Of a DNA stretch of 64,000 nt, positions 13,960 to 25,919 are shown in pieces; position 1 is the stretch's first letter; every line of letters begins with the position of its first letter. The notes under the pieces were generated by a model that saw nothing but the letters and a program-made list of their open reading frames with translations, was not told the origin of the DNA and did no database searches. This DNA comes from Larix kaempferi (lineage: Eukaryota; Streptophyta; Pinopsida; Pinales; Pinaceae), in assembly GCA_027924585.1 (NCBI GenBank), contig BSBM01000076.1, positions 5,842,501-5,906,500 on the forward strand, given 5' to 3'. A program made the translations under genes and the position numbers.

Positions 13960-13968
13960 CTTTTTAAA
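13960..13968 (+). repeat. Left 9-bp target-site duplication of the Mutator-like element
   Basis: ctttttaaa immediately precedes the element terminus ggagtagtctaacg. The identical 9 bp follows the opposite terminus at 25911-25919. Confidence 0.9.
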
Positions 13969-15028
13969 GGAGTAGTCTAACGCTTCGACGATTTCACCCA
14001 AAACGTTAGACTTACTCGTGACGGCCGTTACCATCTCTGGTAGGCCTTCCCAAGTGTCATCCGTCTGCATTCTGTCACATCCGTCGGGGTCATTAACTCT
14101 CGTGCCTGGCATGCACTGTGCACTGTGCCAGAAAAGAGTTGCCGTTCATGTCTCGGAACCCCTTCTCCGTTCTGTAGAGATGTGTATCTATGGATAGCAA
14201 TGGGCATCATGGACTCCTCGCTTTGCATGAATGCAACCTTGCCACTCTCCATGATAATTTGAATTTGAATTTCACTATCTAACCTTGCCGCTCTCTGCAA
14301 ACATTTGAATTTGAATTTCACTGTCCAACCTTGCTCAGATTAGAAACCTGTTATGCAACTGATTTGTGTTCGGTGGGGTGTTGAACATATACTTTAGTCA
14401 TTCATATACAGGTACAACCGAGATTGAATCCTAGCACCATAATCTGATTTTCATTTTCAATCCACCATCTGCCATTGAAAGAAAATCAAAGTTACTGTAT
14501 GATTCTTACGTATTTGCCTAGAGTCAACAAATTTTGATTTCTCACGCTAACCCATAACTGGTGAGGTGGGTTCTTGAATTTTCCATTTAAATGATTTTCT
14601 AATATATGGTGGACTAATATTTTGTTAACAGATTATACGACGGATTCTGGGACCGAAGGTGCTAGTAAGTTTCTTTTCATCTGCAAGAGCAATAGTATCG
14701 ATGTTATTCATAGAAAGGCCAAAGGAGATGGAACTAGCAGGATGATCCATCTCTATAATTTGCTAATGTACATAAGTGGTTACCTTGTTATATCTTGCCC
14801 ATAAGAATGGAACCCATTTGTAGGCAGGCCTATGTTTTAAATGGTAGTCTATAAATCATGATCCTTTGTGACGGAAACTATGGCACTAGTGGAAATGAAT
14901 CCTACACACATGCATGATGTCAAGGGAGCTTGGTATGATTTGAATGGAATTTGGAGAAAGTTATTGGACCAACTGATATGGATTTTTTTATTTTTTTTTT
15001 GCTTATTATTGATTGAATGTTTGTTGCA
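13969..15028 (+). repeat. Left inverted arm, outer part
   Basis: Pairs with 25910 down to about 24832 on the opposite strand. Shared landmarks are a direct repeat of about 55 bp (two gaatttgaatttcact phrases near 14265 and 14306), a tcttttcatctgcaagagcaatag block, and a minus-strand-like gatgtcaagggagcttg block. Left 14622-14804 and its right-arm counterpart encode similar short peptides (both begin LTDYTTDSG and share ICKSNSI and YISGYLVIS). This hints at a captured gene exon, which I could not identify. The arm is cut off at 15028 by the insertion. Confidence 0.85.
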
Positions 15029-18000
15029 CGGGAGGTTCACTAGTGAGGCAATATCATATCACGTCCATTCATATTGGGGGGTTGAATACTCTTAAAAACC
15101 TCAAAAATATATTTCCTCGTATTAAGGGGTCAAGGGGTTTTTTTTATTTGACATAGTAATATAAATATTGGGGGTTATTTTATTTGGGAGTGTTGAGGAA
15201 TAACCTCCAAATCGTGGGATGGATTCATATGTCCAAACCATGGGCTCAATTCATACCCACCTAAGACTTAAGGACCTTCCATTTTTATTTGATATTGCTT
15301 ATGATCCTAAGTTTTGAATAAATTTGATAATAGTGTACCAATGATAATATCGATGGAAGTCTCTTTGGATTATTGTCCTTAAGCAATGTAACATCCTGAT
15401 AATTTCATAAAATTTTAAAAGAAAATTATACCAGCATTAAATGTTAAAATTGTGATTATGGAAGTAATAAATGCTTGTTAAGGCAGTATTAAATAATAAA
15501 GTCATTAATGTATATAACAATTTAACTACTATGTCATTTTAACTAATGATGCTTTAAGACAGTGATGTGTCTTACCTCCATAAAAATGATTACGACACTA
15601 ATTTGTTTGTAGTTGTAATAACTGAAATTTCAAAACAATATAAGACAGAGTTCTCCTTGACAAGGTACTGACAGTTTTAATTTCGGGATGGTGATGAAAG
15701 AGTTCCTGCGAGGTGCCCCGAGACTTACTTAGCTAATTAGCTAAAGCATTTGTACCTGTCCTTCTTGCGAATATTCGCAGGTAAGGATAACAATGACAAA
15801 ACAATGTTTAAGAGTATTTATATTTTCCAATTAGTCATCTTATTTGGTTAAAGAAATTATAAGTACCTCCTTGTTTCAAGTATGGAATTCTATCCATGTT
15901 CTAAATGTATTATTTCGAAAAAAAATACAAGTTGCAGAAGTTAATAATATTTAAACAGGGTTCAAAAGTACATTATCTTGGTAGAAATATCTATGCTTAA
16001 AAATCTTAAGATTAATTACTAGATTTGAAGAATGAATTGCTAATATGATTCTGCCAATATTTTCCAATTCATGAAACCTTTTACTACTAGTTGAAACGAT
16101 TGATGGACAAATTCAATTTGAACTTATTCCTTTATTATAACATCAAGTTTCACTTACTATTTCAATGCTTGGTATTTTATTTAAGATAACTATGGTAGAT
16201 TCTACTTTCTCCATTTATAATTTATATATATATGGATATAGTCTTGATATTTATAAAGTCAAAATCATATTTTATTTAAAAACATAATACAATATAAGTG
16301 CGGACCCTTTTTAACTATAGGGTGAACCATTCTAATGTGATATTGGTGCATTATTATAATAAACAACTTTTATATGGTTTATTGTAATAATATTACAATG
16401 TACCGATACTATTTTCTAACCTAAGTTCTAACTATCTAAATCTTATATGCATGCAATTATTACCAATACAAACTTTTGATTTATGTAATCATGCATTCGA
16501 TGGTTAATACCATAGCGATGAAGTGATATACAATGCAATCCTGACCTTACTCTATGTATTGATAATGAACGACATTACACCAAGCATTAAATACGACACT
16601 GGTAAGGAAGTGACGGTTATTAATGTTGCTGCTGCATTGATCTGACAGGTTGATGGTGTCTCGTCTAAACATTAATGGTTCTGAACCAACTCTTTAGTGG
16701 AGTGTAATGTTGTCTATCCACGTTGTCAAACCACGTGAAGCTTGGTTAAAATGTGACTCACAAAATCGAACTATGCGTAGTGAACAAGCAACTCTCCTTC
16801 GAACAGTACATGGGATTGACTCCTTGGCATGCAACGTTGGCATTGTCGTAGCTGTTACATTAAATGAGGTATTTATGTTATGGTTGCCCGATTCTCAAAG
16901 CATCAGGTTGTCACCTTCTCGCTCGTCGATCACAATAGATCTGGGTTGTTGAATGATAAACCCTAAATTCTCGTTGTAAGTAATGCTGGAGGGTTTCTCA
17001 GTCTTCACTTCCACGTTTTGGAGTTAGAGTGTGAGGCCGACACGCTGCTAAAACTTAGGGTTAGCAAGTTTGCTTGGATTTTGGAACCCGCGACCTCTGC
17101 GTTATTTTAATGGTGTTTTGCAGACCTGTAAGTGAATGCTCAGTAGTTGATACCACGACCTTGGTGTGGTTTCTATTTCAGAGTGAAAGTCTATTTTTAC
17201 AGTGCTGGGGTTGGATCTTTGGCCTTTCCACTCAAGGTAATACGTCTCTATGTTCCATCATTGAAATTTGAGTTTTCATAAATCCTTTATGTTGATTCAT
17301 TCTAATTTATTTAGATGTATGTTTCACTTGCAGGGTCAATCAAAGGTCTAACATCCAAGCTTGATGGACAAATGAACGTCGAGGACTCGGCCGTCCTGGT
17401 AAGTCTCGGGTTCATCCATAACCCTGGACTCGTCGGAAGTTAAAACGTTCTGCTCAGTAAAAGAGTTAGGTTAATCCGTAAGCAATGATAATGTTTAGAC
17501 TGAGTTTTTGTGTTGCCGAGGCTTCAAGCCTGCATTGTAAACCGAAAATATTTTACAATGGCATCTTCGCCATAGTACATCTTGCAAGCTTCGCTTTAAA
17601 GGATTGAAATTCATTTGACTTGGTATTATAATACTGGTTTTTAGTTACAGAAGAAAAGAAATGTTGCGTTGTTCTTTTTTTTGTATTCGGTACTGTTAAA
17701 GTTGTTGTGAATACTGTAGTTTGACACTCAATCTAAAGAAATGAACTTCTGTAGTTAGATTCTGGAAATAAATAAGAATGGAGGTTTTGAAGATTTCGAT
17801 TTGAACTGTCAGAAAAGTAATTTAATAAATAGGCCTTAAAGTTTTAGTGACAAAGTATTGTTTCCAAAGTCGTAAACGAAATTACAATGTAAAAAAAAAG
17901 AAAAAGTATTTACAGGGTTGAAACCTTGTTCCTGTGTGAGCATAACTTGAATTACTTCTTGCTCGGTTTGATATGTAGAAGATCTGGGTTTTGAAGCTCA

Positions 18001-19733
18001 AGTACTGCTTGTGTGTCTTCTATCAATAATGTTTAAAACAGTTGTAATGAAAAGTCGAGAGTCAACCTAGGGTTTTGAAGTGAAATTGTAAGAATAATGG
18101 GATTTGAACAAGGATTCAAACTTCACCTTTGGTTTAAAAAGTGATAGAAAACAAATACTAGAAAATTTTATGAAATAAAAATAAATACTAAGATTTATAT
18201 AATACTGTTCTGCAATGTCTTTGCATGTAAATACTGTAACTCTGGTTTCAAAGCTTATAATGACCCTCGGAAAGGAACAGATTTATTTTTATAACTGTTG
18301 AAAAGAAAATTCAAAGATATCGAAGAAAGAAATATTATGAAATATTCAAGATGCTAGATGGTCTAAAACAAATATTACAATTCATAAATAATTTGTAAGG
18401 TAAGAATAATTGATAAGTATTTAAACTATAGTTTTCTGTGCGGGGATGAAGTATTTTATTTCTGTAATTTGATGAATTAATTGCTATGCTAGCATTTTAA
18501 GAGAAACTGTTCTGTAATTTAAGATCAATCTTTCTTGGCTCATTGGAACCAAGAAAAGTTTGATCAATGTTTCTTGACTAATTATTTATTTCGACTTTTT
18601 GCATTCTTTAATTTTTTCACATTTCCAGTTAGGAATAGTTGTTAGATTGAGTTATATTTGGCACATTCATAATTGTAATTTCAATTCTTATATGCAAGGC
18701 ATCTGTTTTAATATTATATTGGAATTAACATGAACATAGGTGAAAATCTAAATCCTTATTTAGATACCCTATGTGTTATTTACCATGAAATGGTATCATA
18801 TAAGTTTCACTATTTGTGTATCTTTATAACTATTGCATGCTTGAAACCTAACAATGGATATTTTCCCCTATCTAGATATAACCCAAGAAAAGGTAACTAA
18901 ATGTTGTTAATTCCCGTGATTGCAAGAATAAATGTAGAGGAAGTGGAGGCAATTCATTGGATCTTGTGAATGACCCAAATCCAAGCTATGCACATGATCA
19001 TATGGTGTTATTGAAAAGTAAAATGAATTTTTCTATGTTCATTTGGGTTCAAACATCGACAAAGATGTTTTTTTTTATAGGAAGGTAGGGGCATCCTTTC
19101 ACAAAAGGGTTTCAATTTTGCATTTTTATGGAGATTAATTTATTAAGCATATAGAAAACATGAGTTATCTATGGCTATATTTGTATTACATGATATAAAA
19201 TTGGTAGATTGGTAGGTTGTGGTGTGAAACATTTGCAATTATCATATTTTCTAAGCATTGCACTAACAATTGGACTATCAGTCTTTTACATTCTTTGTTA
19301 ATATGTTGATCCCTTGACTAGGTTTTGTTTTATGCATTTTGCCTTCCCCGGTACTTTATTTCTTTGGGTGTTCCACTCTCCAATGCTACAAATTGATCGG
19401 TCACCCCTACAATCCTAGTGGGATCATTGTTAGAATTATACTATTATTTTATTTAGCATCGTGTTTGCTTATACTAAGATGTGGCAGGGCTCCTGTTTGT
19501 TACAACTTGATAATATGATATAAAGGGGGTGTTAAAAATGGGTTGATAAAAATGGATACCTACAATATCTAGTGAAACTAGGGGTTTTCTTAATTGGAAA
19601 GGCATATTGGGAGGGGGGTTAAACAATACAATTTTAGGATGCATTTTCCAATATTTAGTGAAGTTAGGGGTATTCTTTAATATCACACGAACGATCGTGC
19701 TATGCAACAAGTTCATTGAGTGAACCCCCTGTG
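15029..19733. mobile_element. 4.7-kb DNA-transposon-like insertion in the left arm
   Basis: The arm sequence breaks after gtttgttgca (15019-15028) and resumes after the same 10 bp (19734-19743). The right arm reads straight through this site, giving an empty site. The ends share a short inverted motif: gggaggttcact at the left and, on the opposite strand, gggggttcact at the right. An 8-10 bp duplication with short TIRs fits hAT or Mutator classes. The exact TIR start is uncertain because the left end looks a few bases shorter. No transposase was found. An LTR-like sequence begins at 15387 inside it. Confidence 0.8.
15387..17600 (+). mobile_element. LTR-like sequence (gypsy-type), right edge undefined
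   Basis: It starts TGTAACATCCTGA, a common plant Ty3/gypsy LTR start. Blocks in it correspond in order to the minus-strand sequence running down from 61863. These include an agcattaa...ataaatg...cttgtt block just inside the start, a gaggtgccccgagacttactta block near 15710 matching the area of 61490-61545, and a gaggccgaca[cg]gctg plus agggtt block near 17035 matching about 60480-60500. The right boundary and target duplication were not found. No coding sequence could be read. It may be a solo LTR or a fragment. Confidence 0.5.
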
Positions 19734-19743
19734 GTTTGTTGCA

Positions 19744-21102
19744 GCTTTAATGTTATCTCCCAAGTCAGAGACAAATGGTTGTCTTAAAAATTAGTAGTTT
19801 TCTTAGTGACTTGTTTAGTTGTTGTGCACATGAATAGGGTTCTACAAAATAGGATTGGAGACGGAATTACCAGATTGCACATTTTGAACTTTGTAAAACA
19901 ATTTTACTTCACAATACAAACAAAGCTACCCAATGCTAATCTGCATTCAAATAAAAAAAATGTAATTAAAACTAAAATTAAAAATATATTTGCATGTTCA
20001 ATTTTTAGATTTTATTTGCCTCCAATCTTCCAGATTTTCACATTAGTGTTTGTGGAATATGTTGCAATGAATTTACAAATTCATTTTAGGATTTGCAAAA
20101 GATATGCCATCGAATTTAGTAATGGCAGGTTAATATGTGGCCGATGTGGATAATTAATCTTTCACAGGGTCATTGTGCACTTGGTTTCAAAGTGAATGTG
20201 CAAGAAAACATTGCAGAGGTCTCAATATGATGTAATAAGGAAAGCTGAACTATGTTTAATCTTATAAGGAATCTTTTTCTTTCTAATATGATGTAATAAG
20301 GAAAGCTAAACTATGTTTAATCTTATAAGGAATCTTTTTCTTTCTAGCATTAAGCTTTGCACATGGATAATGTATTATTCACAATCATAAAATTCTGCGA
20401 TCACAATCATAAAATTCTGCGAGTTTCTGGTTAATCATAAAACAATACATCCAATTACTTTATGGATCTTTAGGCTGAGTGAGATTTGGAAAAGATTCAC
20501 CTGTTAAAATATAAAATATAAAATATAAAACCAATTCATAGTTGATGCATTTAATTGCTTTATGGATTTTTAGAGGCTATGGAGCTTTGAATTGGTATTA
20601 TGAGAAGAAATCATGATATAGTTTTTAATAAAAAATATTGTTATGGTTTATAAAAGATAATATTTTCTTTTATTAAAGTATTATAATTTATGAATGTGAT
20701 GTAAGAGTACTATAATTTATTAATGTGATTTTAATTGAATCAGGATTGTCATTTAAAAAATTGAATTTATAATTTTTAAATGGTATTTATTTCTATTAGT
20801 ATTAATAGGAACACTTTTGAAAGTTGTAACAACTTTTTTATTTGAAAGAGTTGTCATTTAAAAGGAATGAACTTATAAATATTTTTTGGAAAGTTTTTTT
20901 ATAGAATGATATTTAATTCTATTAATACTAATAAGAGCATTATTGGAGATTGTAACAACTTTTTCATTGTTTGATTTTATTATTCATGTCTACCATAGTT
21001 TATTAATCTATGTCAAGAATTAACAAAAATGTTAGGCCTCTTCATTTTCAACTAAAAAATTGTAATCTTATTTTTACATACTAAAAGCATACAAAATATT
21101 CT
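19744..21102 (+). repeat. Left inverted arm, inner part
   Basis: Pairs with about 24831 down to 23327 on the opposite strand, including gcagctttaatgttatctcc, a cattgtgcacttggtttcaa block and aaaaattgtaatcttatttt. A 61-bp tandem duplication at 20224-20345 and a short one near 20385-20415 occur in this arm but not in the other, so they arose after the arms separated. A 115-codon open frame at 19806-20153 has no recognisable product and lies in the same captured-looking sequence as a peptide in the other arm (both contain NRIGDG and LNFVKQF). Confidence 0.85.
20224..20345. repeat. 61-bp tandem duplication private to the left arm
   Basis: aatatgatgtaataaggaaa recurs 61 bp apart (20224 and 20285) and the whole unit is nearly identical. 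The right arm has the corresponding sequence once. Confidence 0.85.
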
Positions 21103-21392
21103 TATGTTTTTAGGTTGTTAATAGATGATGGCATAATGATAGCACCTGTTTTATTGCATTTATTTTTATTTTGTTACCTCTGTAGTTTCATAGTTCTTTC
21201 CTTTATATTGTAAATGTCTAGAATGATTGAATATGATATTATTAGATAAGGAGATTAATATTGGATGACAAGAGTTTTGTATAAAATCTACCTCAAAAGA
21301 GTGATAAGGAGTGCCATGAAGTCTAAATACTTATAAATAGTAAAAAATTAAATAATGATAAATCAATATCAATAGAAAGCATGATCCAAAAA

Positions 21393-22369
21393 TGTTACGG
21401 GATTAATTTTGAATCTAATCCAATGAAAATCGAATCTTTATATTTATCAAAGCATAAACAAGGGTACCAAATCATTAAATTTAGGTTTGAACTTATAAGA
21501 ATTACTGGAGCTTGAAAGAAATGTATATGGTTTAACAAAATTCATATTATATGAAAGAAAATTATATAAATAAACATTTGTAAGGATTTATTTTTATCAA
21601 GTATCTAGATTTAAATTTTCTTCAAATGGAAAAGATAAGAATATCCTTTTCTTGGAAATAATTTTGGACCTAATTTGATGAACATTGAACCTTAAAATTG
21701 ACCAAAATTAACACATGGCCTTTGTATCCTCCCATGTAGCAGATTCTAGGCTATACTTGTCTCACTAGACCTTATCATGGTGGGAACCAAGTGGTGCTTG
21801 AGATTTCAAATCCTTCGATCCAATATGCATAAGGGATCAGCCATGATGGTTCCCTCATTCCATGCTTGCAATTCCCTCCATTCAAGTTTATGAGATTTAT
21901 TAGCCAGAAAATGTTGTAATACAAAAACATGAAAAACATCATGATTTTTATGCAAGGGGGTGGTACTGTGTAATAATATTAACACATAAAATATTATCCA
22001 ATCGCCATAGAAATAAGAAATAACAACTGTAGAATACTAACTTTATTGATCCAAAACAACGAGAGAAAATTTCACTTGCCTCATCCAAGGGGAACCTTCT
22101 ATGAGTAGAGCTCCAGACTTGAAAAATCCATTACATGACTAGCTATTCTATAATTATAGCTCAAAATTCTAACTACTTGTGGTCCTGCTATTAATGAGGG
22201 TGAACCACCTAATGGGTCTTATTTAATAAAGAGGACCCTTTTACATTAAAGTACTAATAACTAACTCTCTAATGAGAGTTTTAGCCACGTACATTGATAA
22301 AGTAACTCTCTAATGAGATTTTTAGCCACGTACATTGATAAAGTAGGGGGTTATAGTAGATATCTAACA
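21393..22369 (-). mobile_element. Putative 3' LTR of a truncated gypsy element
   Basis: On the minus strand this begins TGTTAGATATC directly after a purine tract (the complement of tgccctccccctt at 22370-22382) and could end at TAACA near 21393. That gives a 977-bp LTR with 5-bp inverted ends. A ~43-bp internal tandem duplication lies at about 22259-22346. The inner-side boundary rests on the polypurine tract and is good. The outer boundary is a guess. Confidence 0.5.
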
Positions 22370-22399
22370 TGCCCTCCCCCTTCAAAAGCATCCTTGTCC

Positions 22400-22840
22400 T
22401 AAAGTCTATAGATGTGGAAATCGTTGCAAAATGGATCTCGGTTCCCAAGTAAAGCATCCTTTGGTGATGTATCCTACCATTGGATCAAAACTTCCTTGAT
22501 AGTGCGTTTGACATAGATAATGCTCCTTGGTGTTCAACAATGCTCCTAGGTATAGCCAAATGGTTCCCTCTTCACCAAATTCTGGTAATTTGGTGTCAAC
22601 TCTACAATTCGGACCCACAAATTTCTTGAGACATGACACATGATATACTAGGTGTATGTTGGAAGATGCTGGAAGTACCAATTTGTAGGCCTCGTGACTA
22701 TTGTGCTGAAGAACCGGTTATGGACAATCAAATTTGGGTGCTAGTTTTTGGTGGCCTTTTCCTTTGAGAGAGGTCTACTTGTAAGGTTGAAGATGAATAA
22801 TTACTTGGTTTCCTACCTCAAAATTCCTTTCCAATCACCC
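22400..22840 (-). mobile_element. Gypsy integrase C-terminus plus chromodomain-like tail, decayed
   Basis: The minus strand reads a FEVG..V..HLQPYK..SLK segment, the conserved GPYK-module region of integrase. This is followed by LPASSNIHLVYHVSCLKK, matching the IHPVFHVSCLK block of plant chromovirus pol. A degraded chromodomain-like end closes it (TWEPRSILQRFPHL, usually ATWE....ILQ.FP). At least two stops lie in the first half. The rest of pol and gag is missing. It lies just upstream, in element orientation, of the putative 3' LTR, as expected for a gypsy 3' end. Confidence 0.75.
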
Positions 22841-22879
22841 TTTCTAACCTCGACACTACCAAGTGAATCTCTAGAATTG

Positions 22880-23180
22880 TTCTTCCACTTATCATATAGC
22901 CCATGGGGGTGTATTGCACCGCACACCCACCACCTTATGCATTATACCCTTTTACTATGCCTCCATACATCCACCATACACCAATCAACCATCCGACTGC
23001 TCATCTTAGTGAATCTTCCATTGCATCTATTGTAGCTACTTCTACAGTGATTGCATCTACAACTGCTACAACTACATTTGCCCCATCCCCCATTATTACC
23101 TCAAAGCATGTTATCTAGCCAAGTCCTCCACCTCCTAGCCAAGTAGGGCAATACTTTCCATTGCCCCAGAACTTCATGGT
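22880..23180 (+). other. Pro/Ser/Thr-rich open stretch, unassigned
   Basis: From about 22903 the plus strand reads a Pro- and His-rich segment followed by an Ala/Thr/Ser-rich one, ending at a stop at 23116. A further PSPPPPSQVGQYFPLPQNF-like piece follows in the same register. Low-complexity, gene-like composition in the loop of a Mutator-like element could be captured cargo or gypsy gag. I do not recognise it. Confidence 0.3.
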
Positions 23181-23326
23181 GAGATCGATTTGTTGATGAA
23201 AATCATTTCAAGCATTAACAAAATTTCTCTCTATGCATTTTGAATATTTCAATTAATTGGTTGTAATTGTTGCTTTTAGTATAATTGTTGTGATTATTGA
23301 TTGTTGTAATTATTGATTGTTATAAT

Positions 23327-25910
23327 TAAGAATATTTTGTATGCCTTTAGTATGTAAAAATAAGATTACAATTTTTTAGTTGAGAATGAAGAGGCCTTAC
23401 TTCTTTAGAAATGAATAATAAAATCAAACAATGGAAAAGTTGTTACAACCTCCAATAATGCTCCTATTAGTATTAATAGAATTAAAGATCATTATCTAAA
23501 AAAACCTTTCAAAAAGTATTTATAAGTTCATTCATTTTAAATGACAATCTTTTCGAATAGAAAAGTTACAGTTCTTTCAAAAGTGCTCCTATTAATACTA
23601 ATAAAATTGAATATCATTCTTTAAAAAAAACTTCAAAAAATATTTATAAATTTAATTATTTTAAATGGCAGTCCTTTCACAAATTTAATGTGATTCATTC
23701 CTTTTAAATGACAATCCTTTCAAATGGAAAAGTTGTTACAACTTTAAAAAATGCTCCTATTAACACTAATAGGAATGAATACCATTATTTTAAAAAAAAT
23801 TGTAAATTCAATTCTTTTAAATGACAATCCTTTCACAAATTTAATATGATTGAATTAAAATCACATTAATAAATTATAGTACTCTTAAATCTTATTAGTA
23901 AATTATACTACTTAATAAAAGAAAATGTTATCTTTTATAAACCATAACAATATTTTTGGTTAAAAACTATATCATGATCTCTTCTGAGAACACCAATTCA
24001 AAGCTCCATAGCCTCTAAAAATCCATAAAGCAATTGAATGCATCAACTATGAATTTGTTTTATATTTTATATTTTAACAAGTATGAATTTGTTTTATATT
24101 TTATATTTTAACAAGTGAATCTTTTCCAACTCTCACTCAACCTAAAGAACCATCAAGTAATTAGATACATTAAATATAAATTAGTATTATGATTAACCAG
24201 AAACTCCCAGAATTTTATGATTGTGAATAATACATTATCCATGTGCAAAGCTTAATGCTAAAAAGAAAATGATTCATTATAAAATTAAACATAGTCCAGC
24301 TTTCCTTATTTTCAGACCTCTGCAATGTTTTCTTACACATTCACTTTGAAACCAAGTGCACAATGACCCTGTGAAAGATTAACTATCCATATCGGCCACA
24401 TATTAACCTGCCATTACGAAATTCGATAGCACATCATTTGCAAATCCTAAAATGTAAATTCATTGCAACATATTCCACAAACACTAATGTGAAAATATGG
24501 AAGATTTGAGGCAAATAAAATCTAAAAATCAAGAACATGCAAATATATTTTTAATTTTAGTTTTAATTACATTTTTTTTTTATTTGAATGCATAAGCATT
24601 GGGTAGCTTTGTTTGTATTGTGAATTAGAATTGTTTTACAAAGTTCAAAATGGGTACTCTGATACTTCCGTCTCCAATTCTATTTTGTAGAACCATATTC
24701 ATGTGCGCGACAATTAAACAAGTAAGAACCATATTCATATGCACAACAATTAAACAAGTTAACAATAAAACCACTAATCTTTCTTTAAGACAGTTATTTG
24801 TCTCTAACTTGGGAGATAACATTAAAGCTGCAACAAACATTCAATCACTAATAAGTAAAAAAAAAAAGTTTCCATATCCGCTGGTCCAAGAACTTTCTGC
24901 AAATTCCACTCAAATCATACGAAGCTCCCTTGACATCAATATGCATGCGTGTAGGATTCATCTCCACCAGCGCCATAGTTTCTGTCACAAAGGATCATGA
25001 TTTATAGCACTGTTGTTACACCCATCAGAGAGTACCATTTAAAAACATAGGCCTGCCTATAAATGGGTTCCATTCCCATGGGAAAGATATAACAAGGTAA
25101 CCGCTTATGTACATTGGCAAATTATAGAGATGGGATCCTCCTGCTAGTTCCATCTCCTTTGGCTTTCTATGAATAACATTGATACTATTGCTCTTGCAGA
25201 TGACAAGAAACTTACTAGCACCTTCGGCCCCAGAATCCGTCGTATAATCTGTTAACAAAATATTAGTCCACCATATATTAGAAAATCATTTAAATGGAAG
25301 ATTCAAGAACCCACCTCACCAGTTATGGGTTAGCGTGAGAAATCAAAATTTGTTGACTCTAGGCAAATACGTAAGAATCATACAGTAACTTTGATTTTCT
25401 TTCAACGGCAGATGGTGGATTGAAAATGAAAATCAGATTATAGTGCTGGGATTCAATCTCGATTGTACCTGTATATGAATGACTAAAGTAGATGTGGACA
25501 CCCCACCGAACACAAATCAGTTGCATAACAGGTTTCTAAGAGCAAGGTTGGACAGTGAAATTCAAATTCAAATGTTTGCAGAGAGCGGCAAGGTTAGATA
25601 GTGAAATTCAAATTCAAATTATCATGGAGAGCGGCAAGGTTGCATTCATGCGAAGCGAGGGGTCCATGATGCCCATTGCCATCCATAGCTGATACACATC
25701 TCTACAGAACGGAGAAGGGGTTCCGAAACGTGAACGACAACTCTTTTCCGGCACAGTGCACAGTGCATGCCAGGCACGAGAGTTAATGACCCCGACGAAT
25801 GTGACAGCATGCAGACGGATGACACTTGGGAAGGCCTACCGGAGATGGTAACGACCGTCAGGAGTAAGTCTAACGCTTCGGGCGAAATCGTCAAAGCATT
25901 AGACTACTCC
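23327..25910 (-). repeat. Right inverted arm, uninterrupted
   Basis: Reverse-complement counterpart of 13969-15028 joined to 19744-21102. It runs without a break through the gttgcagcttt site at which the left arm is interrupted. Private changes include a ~36-bp tandem duplication near 24690-24760 (two aaccatattcat..g.gc.caattaaacaagt copies). Minus-strand frames give short peptides matching those of the left arm, with no recognised family. Confidence 0.85.
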
Positions 25911-25919
25911 CTTTTTAAA
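25911..25919 (+). repeat. Right 9-bp target-site duplication
   Basis: ctttttaaa, identical to 13960-13968, directly after the terminal ...gactactcc. Confidence 0.9.

Larger units (their letters stand above)
21103..23326. other. Loop of the Mutator-like element
   Basis: Sequence between the two inverted arms. It holds a gypsy 3' fragment on the minus strand (21393-22840) and a Pro/Ser/Thr-rich open stretch on the plus strand (about 22880-23180). It is the logical place for a transposase or cargo, but none was recognised. Confidence 0.7.
13969..25910. mobile_element. Mutator-like element with kilobase-scale inverted arms (foldback-like)
   Basis: The two ends are inverted copies: ggagtagtctaacgcttcga at the left, and the same motif with two changes on the opposite strand at the right. 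They are flanked by a perfect 9-bp duplication, the size typical of the Mutator superfamily. The inverted similarity continues inward for ~2.4 kb on the left (after removing a later insertion at 15029-19733) and ~2.6 kb on the right, leaving a 2.2-kb loop. Each terminus contains an inner short inverted motif (gtctaacg ... cgttagac). No transposase was recognised, so the element is non-autonomous. Arm-specific tandem duplications show that the arms have diverged since they formed. Without nested DNA the element would be about 7 kb. Confidence 0.85.

Noticed and set aside
16781-16790. A possible right end of the LTR at 15387 (aaca followed by agcaa, matching the 5 bp before 15387)
   Set aside because: Similarity to the minus-strand LTR-like sequence continues past this point (block near 17035), and a 5-bp match over 4 kb is expected by chance.
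21103-23326. Transposase of the Mutator-like element in the loop
   Set aside because: No MURA-like or SWIM-type motif was found. The recognisable sequence in the loop is gypsy-derived.
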